Source of the DNA: Ruminococcus flavefaciens
Lineage (GTDB): Bacteria > Bacillota > Clostridia > Oscillospirales > Ruminococcaceae
NCBI RefSeq assembly: GCF_900143025.1
Contig: NZ_FRCT01000003.1
Coordinates: 243,622-307,621, forward strand
DNA: 64,000 nucleotides
Direction of reading: 5' to 3'
Positions 1 to 6,461 of this stretch are shown here, piece after piece (positions within the stretch are counted from its first letter, which is position 1; every line of letters starts with the position of its first letter). The notes below the pieces were generated by a model. That model was not told the DNA's origin, searched no databases, and worked only from the letters and a program-made list of their open reading frames with translations. Both the position numbers and the translations under genes were made by a program.

Positions 1-210
1 GTCGATACGCTGTGCAACTCCGTCCTGTTCGAGATAAAGCTCGGGGAGAATGAGATTGAGAGTAGACGGAGCGTCTCCGACTGTCTTGCTCACCTCGTCC
101 CAGTATTCAGGCTCGCTGGTGTACTGGTCGCAGGCGATAACGGACCACTTGTGCATATCGCAGTCCTTTGGGATAAGAATGTCAGCAGAATGAAATGCAG
201 TTGAGTTCAT
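1..210 (-). CDS. DUF1015 family protein, 5' part only (runs off window)
   Basis: The first 70 codons of a minus-strand gene are present; the rest lies beyond base 1. The start ATG (208-210) follows a good ribosome site, AAAGGAG, eight bases upstream. The N-terminus (MNSTAFHSADILIPK, then KWSVIACDQYTSEPEYW) matches the conserved opening of DUF1015 proteins as I recall them. These are soluble proteins of about 400-550 residues with no firmly assigned reaction. Family assignment rests on the N-terminal motif alone; function is unknown. Confidence 0.75.
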   Translation of the reverse strand, partial: MNSTAFHSADILIPKDCDMHKWSVIACDQYTSEPEYWDEVSKTVGDAPSTLNLILPELYLEQDGVAQRID

Positions 211-234
211 GGTAAATACTCCTTTATTATTATT

Positions 235-421
235 TAGAACTTAGATCTAAGAACTAAGAGCTAAGAGCTAAGATTGTAGGAGCGGCGTTCCGCCGCCCGT
301 AATTTGCAGTAAATAATACATAGACAACGCCGTCCTCGGCGTTCTGTCGTTCGTGATATTTTATCGTGACCTGCGGACGCCAAAAGAGCGTCGCTACAGG
401 CTAATGGCTAACGGCTAACAG
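235..421. repeat. Intergenic mosaic repeat, family 1 (palindromes plus TAAGAGC / GGCTAA tracts)
   Basis: The spacer holds a run of related heptamer-like units (CTAAGAACTAAGAGCTAAGAG, about 245-271). It then has three GC-rich palindromes with different cores (near 281-297, 326-343 and 374-394), and finally GGCTAATGGCTAACGGCTAA (399-418). The same parts recur at 39195-39211, 47178-47490, 50649-50738 and 52930-52982. The right edge runs into the end of maf and provides its stop codon. No ORF is credible here. Confidence 0.7.
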
Positions 422-968
422 CTCTTTTCAACTCGTTGAAAAGCCTTCCTACGGGCAGTCCCACAACGTTGAAAAAGTCTCCGTCTATGTGGGAGATAAG
501 CGTGGAACCAAGCCCCTGTATACCGTAGCCGCCTGCCTTGTCGTAGGGCTCATCGGTGTCGGAATAAGCCTCTATTTCGGCAGCCGTAAGCTTTTTAAAG
601 GTCACATCGGTAACTTCCGAAAAGGAATTGACCTTGCCGCCGCTTATTATGCAGCAGCCTGTGACGACCTGATGTGTACGCCCCGAAAGCTTTGAAATAT
701 CCGCTATACACTGAGCTTTGTCCTTTGGCTTGCCCAGTATCTCGCCGCCGCAGATGACCGTGGTATCACAGCCAATAACGGTGCAGTCGGAGTATTTCTC
801 CGCAGCAGCCTTTGCTTTAAGCACCGCAAGGTACTCGGAAGCTGCCATAGGGTCGATATCTTCGGGGAGAGTTTCGTCGCAGTCCGTTGAGACCGCCTCG
901 AAATCCTCGGTTATGTATCTCATCAGCTCGCGCCTTCTCGGCGAAGCAGATGCAAGTATTATCTTCAT
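408..968 (-). CDS. maf: Maf-like nucleoside triphosphate pyrophosphatase
   Basis: This 186-residue protein has the Maf/YhdE signature: the N-terminal phosphate-binding segment LASASPRRRELM, then VIGCDTTV and GKPKDKAQ, and a C-terminal FFNVVGLPV block. Family members hydrolyse non-canonical or pyrimidine NTPs to the monophosphate and PPi in the cytoplasm and are linked to septum control in Bacillus. Length is normal for the family. The ATG follows AAGGAG. The gene lies 12 bp downstream of the hypothetical gene at 981-1382 and is probably cotranscribed with it. The last codons (AVSR-stop) fall inside a GGCTAA-type intergenic repeat, so the C-terminus may have been rewritten by that insertion. 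The assignment to Maf is firm; substrate specificity is not visible. Confidence 0.93.
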   Translation of the reverse strand: MKIILASASPRRRELMRYITEDFEAVSTDCDETLPEDIDPMAASEYLAVLKAKAAAEKYSDCTVIGCDTTVICGGEILGKPKDKAQCIADISKLSGRTHQVVTGCCIISGGKVNSFSEVTDVTFKKLTAAEIEAYSDTDEPYDKAGGYGIQGLGSTLISHIDGDFFNVVGLPVGRLFNELKRAVSR

Positions 969-980
969 TTATACAACTCC

Positions 981-1382
981 TTAATATGTGCCGTTGCTGA
1001 GAACATCAAGATGACGTCTGTATCGCTTGGGGATATTTATGCCTACAAGATAGCCTATGGAGTGCAGGAAGTTTGAGATAACTACAAATCCGTCCTTGTA
1101 GAATGCTTCTATGCGTTTGTCCTTGAAAGGGATATCCTTGTAGTCAGGCGGACACCCGAATGTCCAGTCAGCACCGCTGCGGTCAAGGACTATGCGAAAA
1201 AATTTTTCGATATCGGTGTCCTTATAGCCTGTATTCATAAGCAGGATATGGTGCTCGGCAGCATCGTCTATCTGACTCATGATAACGGTCTCGCCGTCAA
1301 AGGATATGAGAACCAGCATAGGCTCGTCTGCTGCCATAGCCCTGCTTACAGCTTCCTCAGAGGGGTATCTTATTATCTTCAT
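981..1382 (-). CDS. Conserved hypothetical protein, 133 aa
   Basis: A soluble, mixed-charge protein of 133 residues with no signal peptide or membrane segment. It begins MKIIRYPSEEAVSRAM and has a basic C-terminus (NIPKRYRRHLDVL). I do not recognise a domain. The middle (DGETVIMSQIDDAAEHHILL) looks like a small alpha/beta fold. The ATG follows AAAGG at about ten bases. It sits immediately upstream of maf with a 12-bp gap, suggesting shared transcription. Function unknown. Confidence 0.7.
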   Translation of the reverse strand: MKIIRYPSEEAVSRAMAADEPMLVLISFDGETVIMSQIDDAAEHHILLMNTGYKDTDIEKFFRIVLDRSGADWTFGCPPDYKDIPFKDKRIEAFYKDGFVVISNFLHSIGYLVGINIPKRYRRHLDVLSNGTY

Positions 1383-1399
1383 GTGTTCACTACCTTTGG

Positions 1400-1863
1400 T
1401 TATTGTGAGGCTTTTTTGCCCCTGACTATTTCTATTAATTCCGCTATTTTTTCATCAACAATATACTCGTTGGCGTCATTTAATGTGAACATTTCATTTG
1501 TTCCGTAACTTCTGTCATAGCTTGCCAAAGCGATATATACTGCGGGATTATCAGCTACTTCACTTGGAATACTCTTGTTTTTAACGAAATCTTTGATTAT
1601 TCCGGGAATTTTTCCGTTATCAGCCGCTTCTGACAATGAGTTAATATATTTTCCGACTTTTTATTTAATGTATATTTCGTAAAGTCTAAATTTGCACCAT
1701 AGTCTTTTTTCATTTGGGCGATATTATATAAGAAATATTTATATTGTTTCAGTTCCTCAGCCGAATAACTTCCTAATATGTTTTGTAATACGCTTTCATT
1801 TATTTGTCCGTAATTTAATAAAGCTAATAATAATTTTGATTCATTTTCTGTTACTGGTATCAA
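1400..1863 (-). pseudogene. Frameshifted, 5'-truncated hypothetical gene
   Basis: Two overlapping minus-strand reading frames look like halves of one protein. The upstream half (from 1863) reads IPVTENESKLLLALL to YTLNKK. Then, near 1655-1670, a -1 shift at a short A-run (AATAAAAAGTCGG) moves to the frame VGKYINSLSEAADNGKIPG, which continues to a natural stop at 1400. One extra A would join them without a break. The upstream frame stays open before the TTG at 1863, but no ATG or ribosome site precedes it and a stop occurs about 20 codons earlier, so the 5' end also seems lost. I do not recognise the family. A sequencing error in the A-run is the alternative for the frameshift, but would not explain the missing start. 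Confidence 0.6.
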
Positions 1864-1998
1864 TACTGATGTATTTCCTGATGCTTTATTTACATAATTA
1901 TTCAGATATAATTATATACTCAGTTCTCGTGAATAATGTGCAAAAACTTCAGAGTCATGCGCGATATTTTCAAAACTGTAATCCACTTCTGTTGGTGT

Positions 1999-2340
1999 TT
2001 ACAGGCTGTCAAGATACTCCTCAAAGCTTAGTTTGCCGCCCGTTGAAAGGTAGGCATAATATGCGAGTATACGTGAAGCATCAACAGAGTCGATCTTTCT
2101 GTCCTTGTTTACATCTGCGGCAATTTTCTGTTTGTTTGTAAATTTAGACGTCTTGCCGCCCGAAACAGCAGCATAGTCAGCCGGTACAGCCGAAGCGTCA
2201 ACGGAATTTACTTGACTGTTTCCGTCAACATCTCCCAGGAGAAGCTTTTTACTTTCCGCAGAGCATAGATTTGCAGTAGCATATGTTCCTGTTATAATCG
2301 CGCAGGTTGCTGCAAATGAAAAAATTCCTTTGAACCTCAT
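1999..2340 (-). CDS. Secreted dockerin-only protein
   Basis: This is a 113-residue exported protein consisting of a signal peptide (about 1-28, ending near CSAES) and one type I-like dockerin (about 35-105). Two F-hand calcium loops are visible, DVDGNSQVNSVD and DVNKDRKIDSVD, each followed by an amphipathic helix (ASAVPADYA and ASRILAYYA). Dockerins bind cohesins of scaffoldins in cellulosomes. Here no catalytic or binding module is attached, so the protein would only occupy or cap a cohesin, or act as an adaptor. It has its own promoter at 2368-2396. It is complete, with an ATG, so it is not simply the tail of a broken enzyme gene. The role is inferred. Confidence 0.8.
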   Translation of the reverse strand: MRFKGIFSFAATCAIITGTYATANLCSAESKKLLLGDVDGNSQVNSVDASAVPADYAAVSGGKTSKFTNKQKIAADVNKDRKIDSVDASRILAYYAYLSTGGKLSFEEYLDSL

Positions 2341-2367
2341 ATTATCCCCCTATTAATACTATTAATA

Positions 2368-2396
2368 ATTTTATCACACAAAAGAGTCACTGTCAA
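2368..2396 (-). promoter_or_regulatory. Vegetative promoter of the dockerin-only gene
   Basis: On the minus strand TTGACA (2396-2391) is separated by 17 bp from TAAAAT (2373-2368). The start codon is 28 bp further on, after GGGGGAT. Confidence 0.65.
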
Positions 2397-2484
2397 GACA
2401 AAATATATTCCTCTTTGTTGAAATTGCATTATAATTAACCTTTCGTATTGATTATTTTTTCAATATTAAATTTTAATAACGCTA

Positions 2485-2513
2485 TTGTTTTTTCACTATA
2501 AAAGTTGTATAAT
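2485..2513 (+). promoter_or_regulatory. Promoter of the first MATE transporter gene
   Basis: TTGTTT (2485-2490), 17 bp, TATAAT (2508-2513). The first ATG of the gene lies 40 bp downstream of the -10. Confidence 0.6.
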
Positions 2514-2552
2514 TAGAAAGTATTTGGAAATTAGAAAAGAAGGTTAAAAAAC

Positions 2553-4082
2553 ATGAGAGAAAATGAAATTGGAGAAAATTCCATGAGCGCAGGAGGACCA
2601 CCTTCGGGGATTGGCGGGCCTCCAAATGGTGCTGGAAAACCGCCTGCAGGAACCGGAGGTCCTCCGCCGGGTGTTGGTGGTCCACCGCCGGGCATGGGAG
2701 GTCCGCCAAAAGGAATGGGCGGCAATCCTCTCGGATTTGCGCCTGTACGCTCACTGATGATGAAGTTTGCTATCCCGAGTATCGTCGGTATGCTGGTAAG
2801 TGCCCTTTATAACATGGTAGACCAGCTGTTTATCGGAAAAGCAGTTGGTACTCTCGGAAATACAGCAACTTCTATCGCTTTCCCGTTTACTACAGGCTGT
2901 ATGGCACTCGCACTCCTCTTCGGTATAGGCGGTGCTTCGTGCTTTAATCTTACCCTTGGCATGGGCGACAAGAAGCGAGCCCCTTATTTTGCGGGTAATG
3001 CGCTTTCAATGCTGGTGATAAGCGGTATTGTAATGTCTGTTATCACATTGACTTTCCTTACTCCCCTGCTGAAACGTTTCGGAGCTACGGACGCTGTATT
3101 ACCCTATGCAAAGGATTACGTGAGATATACGGCTTTCGGCTTCCCGTTCCTTATCCTTACAGCAGGCGGCGGACATATCATACGTGCGGACGGAAGTCCT
3201 AAAATGACCATGATATGCAACATAACAGGAGCTATCGTAAATACCGCCCTTGACGCGGTATTCGTCCTCGGTCTCGACTGGGGTATGAAAGGAGCAGCCA
3301 TTGCAACAGTCATCGGACAGGTCGTTTCTGCTGTGCTCGTTATCTTCTACTGCTTCAACTTCAAAACCGTATATCTTTTCGGAAAACATCTTCTCCCTAA
3401 AGGTAATATTATCGGCAGAGTCTGCTCAATAGGTATGGCTTCCTGCTTTAATCAGGTGGCTATTGCCATAGTTCAGATAGTGCTCAACAATTCTCTGAGA
3501 CACTACGGTGCGCTTTCAAAGTACGGTGCAGATGACCCTATCGCAGTTGCAGGCATCGTAATGAAGGTCAATATGATAGTATTCTCCATAGTCATAGGAC
3601 TTGCTCAGGGTACACAGCCTATCGAAAGCTTCAACTACGGCGCAAAGAATTACGACAGAGTAAAGAGTGCCTTCTGGATGGCTGTGAAAGCAGGAGCCGC
3701 TATCTCATTGGTAGCATTTGTTATCTTCCAGCTCTTCCCAAGACAGATACTCAGCGCATTTGCAAACAAGGAAGCAAGCGAAGGCTATTACGAGTTTGGT
3801 GCGAAGTTCTTCAGGATATCCTTCTTCTTCACATGGATAAACTGTCTTCAGCCTATAACCTCTACGTTCTTTACTTCAATAGGAAAATCTATAAAGGGCG
3901 TTTTCCTTTCGCTTACAAGACAGATACTGTTCTTCATACCGCTTATGCTGGTACTTCCGCTGTTCTTCAAGATAAACGGAATACTGTATACAGGTCCTAT
4001 AGCTGACGGTCTTGCCGCTATCGTTGCAATAATCATGGCAAGGTATGAGTTCAAGGATATGCACGAACGTGAATGGTATTGA
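2553..4082 (+). CDS. MATE family efflux transporter with Gly/Pro-rich N-terminal extension
   Basis: A 509-residue multidrug/metabolite exporter of the MATE (MOP) superfamily with about twelve membrane segments. Family features include the opening IPSIVGMLVSALYNMVDQLFIG and the half-way repeat. Such proteins export cations or drugs using Na+ or H+. The unusual part is residues 10-58: a cytoplasmic stretch of repeated GGPP units (five GGPP plus variants such as GKPP) before the first helix, absent from ordinary MATE proteins and from the second MATE gene in this window (40930-42276). Two starts are possible: ATG 2553 after AAGG, or ATG 2583 after GGAG with eight-base spacing. Both keep the repeat. 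A terminator follows at 4112-4145. Confidence 0.92.
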   Translation: MRENEIGENSMSAGGPPSGIGGPPNGAGKPPAGTGGPPPGVGGPPPGMGGPPKGMGGNPLGFAPVRSLMMKFAIPSIVGMLVSALYNMVDQLFIGKAVGTLGNTATSIAFPFTTGCMALALLFGIGGASCFNLTLGMGDKKRAPYFAGNALSMLVISGIVMSVITLTFLTPLLKRFGATDAVLPYAKDYVRYTAFGFPFLILTAGGGHIIRADGSPKMTMICNITGAIVNTALDAVFVLGLDWGMKGAAIATVIGQVVSAVLVIFYCFNFKTVYLFGKHLLPKGNIIGRVCSIGMASCFNQVAIAIVQIVLNNSLRHYGALSKYGADDPIAVAGIVMKVNMIVFSIVIGLAQGTQPIESFNYGAKNYDRVKSAFWMAVKAGAAISLVAFVIFQLFPRQILSAFANKEASEGYYEFGAKFFRISFFFTWINCLQPITSTFFTSIGKSIKGVFLSLTRQILFFIPLMLVLPLFFKINGILYTGPIADGLAAIVAIIMARYEFKDMHEREWY

Positions 4083-4111
4083 TAAGATAATATTGTTAAA
4101 ATAAAAATAAA

Positions 4112-4145
4112 AATCCTGCGGTATTGATTTATTGCAGGATTTTTG
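4112..4145 (+). terminator. Intrinsic terminator after MATE gene
   Basis: AATCCTGC pairs with GCAGGATT around a 14-base loop and is followed by TTTTTG. The loop contains the -35 element of the downstream tRNA promoter. Confidence 0.75.
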
Positions 4146-4152
4146 TTATAAT
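4124..4152 (+). promoter_or_regulatory. Promoter of tRNA-Gln, embedded in the preceding terminator
   Basis: TTGATT (4124-4129), 17 bp, TATAAT (4147-4152). The mature tRNA starts 16 bp after the -10. Confidence 0.6.
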
Positions 4153-4167
4153 ATTATAGTGATTTTT

Positions 4168-4238
4168 TGGGGTATAGCCAAGCGGTAAGGCACAGGACTT
4201 TGACTCCTGCATTCGTGGGTTCAAATCCCGCTGCCCCA
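4168..4238 (+). tRNA. tRNA-Gln (anticodon TTG)
   Basis: A complete 71-base cloverleaf: acceptor TGGGGTA/TGCCCCA, D-arm, anticodon stem CAGGA/TCCTG with loop CTTTGAC giving anticodon TTG, and T-loop TTCAAAT. CCA is not encoded. An intrinsic terminator follows 12 bp downstream. Confidence 0.96.
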
Positions 4239-4250
4239 ATCCCTAAAAAA

Positions 4251-4282
4251 CTCCCGACAGTCAGGCTGTCGGGAGTTTTTTT
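4251..4282 (+). terminator. Terminator of tRNA-Gln
   Basis: Perfect 10-bp stem CTCCCGACAG/CTGTCGGGAG with a 5-base loop and seven T residues. Confidence 0.9.
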
Positions 4283-4300
4283 GTTTCTATGACATTCTGC

Positions 4301-4333
4301 AAAAAAGCTGCGGAATCCAAAGGAGTCCGCAGC
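4301..4333 (-). terminator. Terminator of the helicase/small-protein transcript
   Basis: On the minus strand GCTGCGGACTCC pairs with GGATTCCGCAGC (one mismatch) around a 3-base loop, followed by TTTTTT. Confidence 0.8.
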
Positions 4334-4344
4334 CCTGCCGCATA

Positions 4345-4449
4345 TTAAATGAACGGGAGAATTATTGCTGCAAGTATCATAAGTCCTGCAAGAGCAAGGA
4401 CTACGATACGCATCCATGTTTTCTTTTCGGGAGTATGTTTAGTGCTCAT
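4345..4449 (-). CDS. Small single-pass membrane protein, 34 aa
   Basis: This short gene encodes MSTKHTPEKKTW followed by a 20-residue hydrophobic helix (MRIVVLALAGLMILAAIIL) and PFI. The ATG follows GAGGTG at a normal distance. It begins 12 bp after the stop of the DEAD-box helicase gene and is followed by a clear terminator, so it is the last cistron of that transcript. A cytoplasmic basic tail plus one helix resembles the small DUF4044-like membrane proteins of Firmicutes, but I cannot assign it to that family. Its position suggests a link to RNA metabolism at the membrane (inference). Confidence 0.75.
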   Translation of the reverse strand: MSTKHTPEKKTWMRIVVLALAGLMILAAIILPFI

Positions 4450-4461
4450 TCATATCACCTC

Positions 4462-6186
4462 TCAGTGTCTTTTCTTCATGCGTTTTTTGCGATTTGGTAT
4501 GTAATCCGAGTATATATCGGACTTTTTCTTGCCGCCGTAAGCAGCCTTTTTGCGGTCAAAATGAGGCTTGTCATCGGGACGTCTGCCGCTTCTGCGAACA
4601 TGATCGCCGTCGCCCTTGTAGAGCTTGACCTCAACTTTATTGCCGTTTATCCTGATAGAATCCGTACATTCGATTATGTATTCGGACTCAGCTTCGGGAA
4701 CTTCAACAGTAGTATGCTCGTTGAAAATGTCTATCTTTCCAAAGTCCTTGCCCGTCATGCCTGTAGCGTCAACAAGTGCGCCAAGTATGAAATTCGGAGC
4801 TATTCTTCGATTGCGCCCGATATTCATAACTATCTTTACTGTCTTTGCACCGCTGTTCCTGCCTTTTTTCAGAGGCTTCGACTTCTCAAAATCAGGGAGT
4901 GCATCTGTCTCTGCACGCAGCTGCTGAGCTATTACCCTTGCGGCTGCCTCACGATAGTCGATACCCATAGCCGCAAGTCTGTCAAGTATATCGTATGCGT
5001 CGTGACCTGCTGCGGCTTCTGATATATCCTTTATCACCGACTCTTTCTTCATGGCGATTATATCGTATTTGTCGGGAAGCGGCATTTCACGTATTTCGGC
5101 GTGGGTATATTTTTCAATTGCACGAAGGTCAAAAAGCTGCCTTCTGCCGCTTATGAGAGTATATGCAGTACCTGTTCTGCCTGCTCTGCCCGTTCTGCCG
5201 ATACGGTGGATATAGTACTCGTTGTCCTGCGGCAGATCATAGTTGAAAACAGCGTCAACTCCGCTTACATCTATTCCTCTTGCAGCAACATCTGTAGCCA
5301 CAAGTATCTCAGTGGACTTGTTTTTAAAGCTGTTCATCACCTGAGTACGCTGAATCTGCTTCATATCACCGTGGAGACCTGCTGCGCGGAAACCGTTCTT
5401 TACAAGTTCCTCAGTGAGCTGATCCACCATAGCCTTTGTATTGCAGAAAACCATAGCCGATGAAGGCTTATAGGCTGCAAGCAGAAGTCTTAAAGCGTCA
5501 GTCTTTCTGCCCATAGCCACTTCAAAATAGAACTGCTCGATAAGCTCAACTGTTTTCTGGGCAGACTTTATTTTGATATGAACGGGATCAGTCTGGTATT
5601 TTTCCGTTATAGCCATTATCTCCTTGGGCATAGTTGCAGAGAAAAGAACGGTCTGTCTGTCCTCGGGCATATCTGCAAGGATAGTCTCTATGTCCTCACG
5701 GAAGCCCATATTCAGCATTTCGTCGGCTTCATCGAGAATGACTGTGCGGATATTGTCAAGCTTGAGAGTCCTTCTGCGGATATGATCCATAACACGACCC
5801 GGAGTACCTATTATAATATTAGCTCCGCGTTTCAGCTCATGTATCTGTTTCTCCATGCTTGCTCCGCCGTAAACAGCTGATGACTTCACGCCTTCCTTGT
5901 ACTTGGCGAATTTTCGTATCTCCTCATTAGCCTGCATAGCAAGCTCACGGGTCGGGCACAGTATAAGAACAACCGCAGACTTCCTGTCAGCTTCGGTGAT
6001 GCTTTCAACAGCAGGGATACCAAAGGCTGCGGTCTTTCCCGTACCTGTGTTTGAACGTCCCACAACGTCCCTTCCCTCAAGCAGCAGGGGGATACTTTCC
6101 TGCTGTATTTCCGTCATCTCCGTATATCCCAGCTCATCTACAGCACGAAGAAGCTCCTGTGATAAATTCAGTTCATTAAAATGCAT
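4462..6186 (-). CDS. DEAD-box ATP-dependent RNA helicase with DbpA-like RNA-binding C-domain
   Basis: The 574-residue protein has all core helicase motifs: SNTGTGKTAA (Walker A), PTRELAMQ, GTPGRVMDH, DEAD in LDEADEML, SAT, then VFCNTK, ATDVAARGIDV and HRIGRTGRAG in the second RecA domain. The C-terminal part (about 465-540, VKIVMNIGRNRRIAPNFI onward) matches the DbpA RNA-recognition domain, which targets structured RNA such as rRNA. The end is very basic. This layout is that of CshA/DeaD/DbpA enzymes in ribosome assembly and mRNA decay. The start ATG at 6186 follows AAAGGA; a longer frame upstream has no ribosome site. A promoter lies at 6227-6255 and a 34-residue membrane protein is downstream. 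Confidence 0.94.
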   Translation of the reverse strand: MHFNELNLSQELLRAVDELGYTEMTEIQQESIPLLLEGRDVVGRSNTGTGKTAAFGIPAVESITEADRKSAVVLILCPTRELAMQANEEIRKFAKYKEGVKSSAVYGGASMEKQIHELKRGANIIIGTPGRVMDHIRRRTLKLDNIRTVILDEADEMLNMGFREDIETILADMPEDRQTVLFSATMPKEIMAITEKYQTDPVHIKIKSAQKTVELIEQFYFEVAMGRKTDALRLLLAAYKPSSAMVFCNTKAMVDQLTEELVKNGFRAAGLHGDMKQIQRTQVMNSFKNKSTEILVATDVAARGIDVSGVDAVFNYDLPQDNEYYIHRIGRTGRAGRTGTAYTLISGRRQLFDLRAIEKYTHAEIREMPLPDKYDIIAMKKESVIKDISEAAAGHDAYDILDRLAAMGIDYREAAARVIAQQLRAETDALPDFEKSKPLKKGRNSGAKTVKIVMNIGRNRRIAPNFILGALVDATGMTGKDFGKIDIFNEHTTVEVPEAESEYIIECTDSIRINGNKVEVKLYKGDGDHVRRSGRRPDDKPHFDRKKAAYGGKKKSDIYSDYIPNRKKRMKKRH

Positions 6187-6226
6187 ATGTATCCTTTCTT
6201 GTCTCCATTTAATTCCAATACTCTTT

Positions 6227-6255
6227 ATAATAGCACAAAAAACCGAAAAGGTCAA
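6227..6255 (-). promoter_or_regulatory. Promoter of the DEAD-box helicase gene
   Basis: Minus strand TTGACC (6255-6250), 17 bp, TATTAT (6232-6227), about 41 bp before the ATG. Confidence 0.6.
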
Positions 6256-6393
6256 GGGTTTTAAGCCTTTAGCTGCTTTTGAGCAGATCACGTTACCAAT
6301 ATAACGGTCTGTATGGCTCCGTATCTGCAAAATATCTGCTGTAATATATACGGAACACCGATGGCTCAGTTACAAATTTTATTGCCGCAGCAG

Positions 6394-6422
6394 TTGCTTT
6401 TCTGCTAAAAACATGGTATAAT
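6394..6422 (+). promoter_or_regulatory. Promoter of the recJ-rel-hemZ-rlmD operon
   Basis: TTGCTT (6394-6399), 17 bp, TATAAT (6417-6422), 40 bp before recJ. Confidence 0.65.
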
Positions 6423-6461
6423 AAATCTATGTGTATATTATAGGTTTTCGGGAGTAGTTGT

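Noticed and set aside
1655..1670. Programmed -1 ribosomal frameshift
   Set aside because: The A-run is not a standard slippery heptamer in frame (T AAA AAG), no stimulatory hairpin is evident, and the gene also lacks a start.
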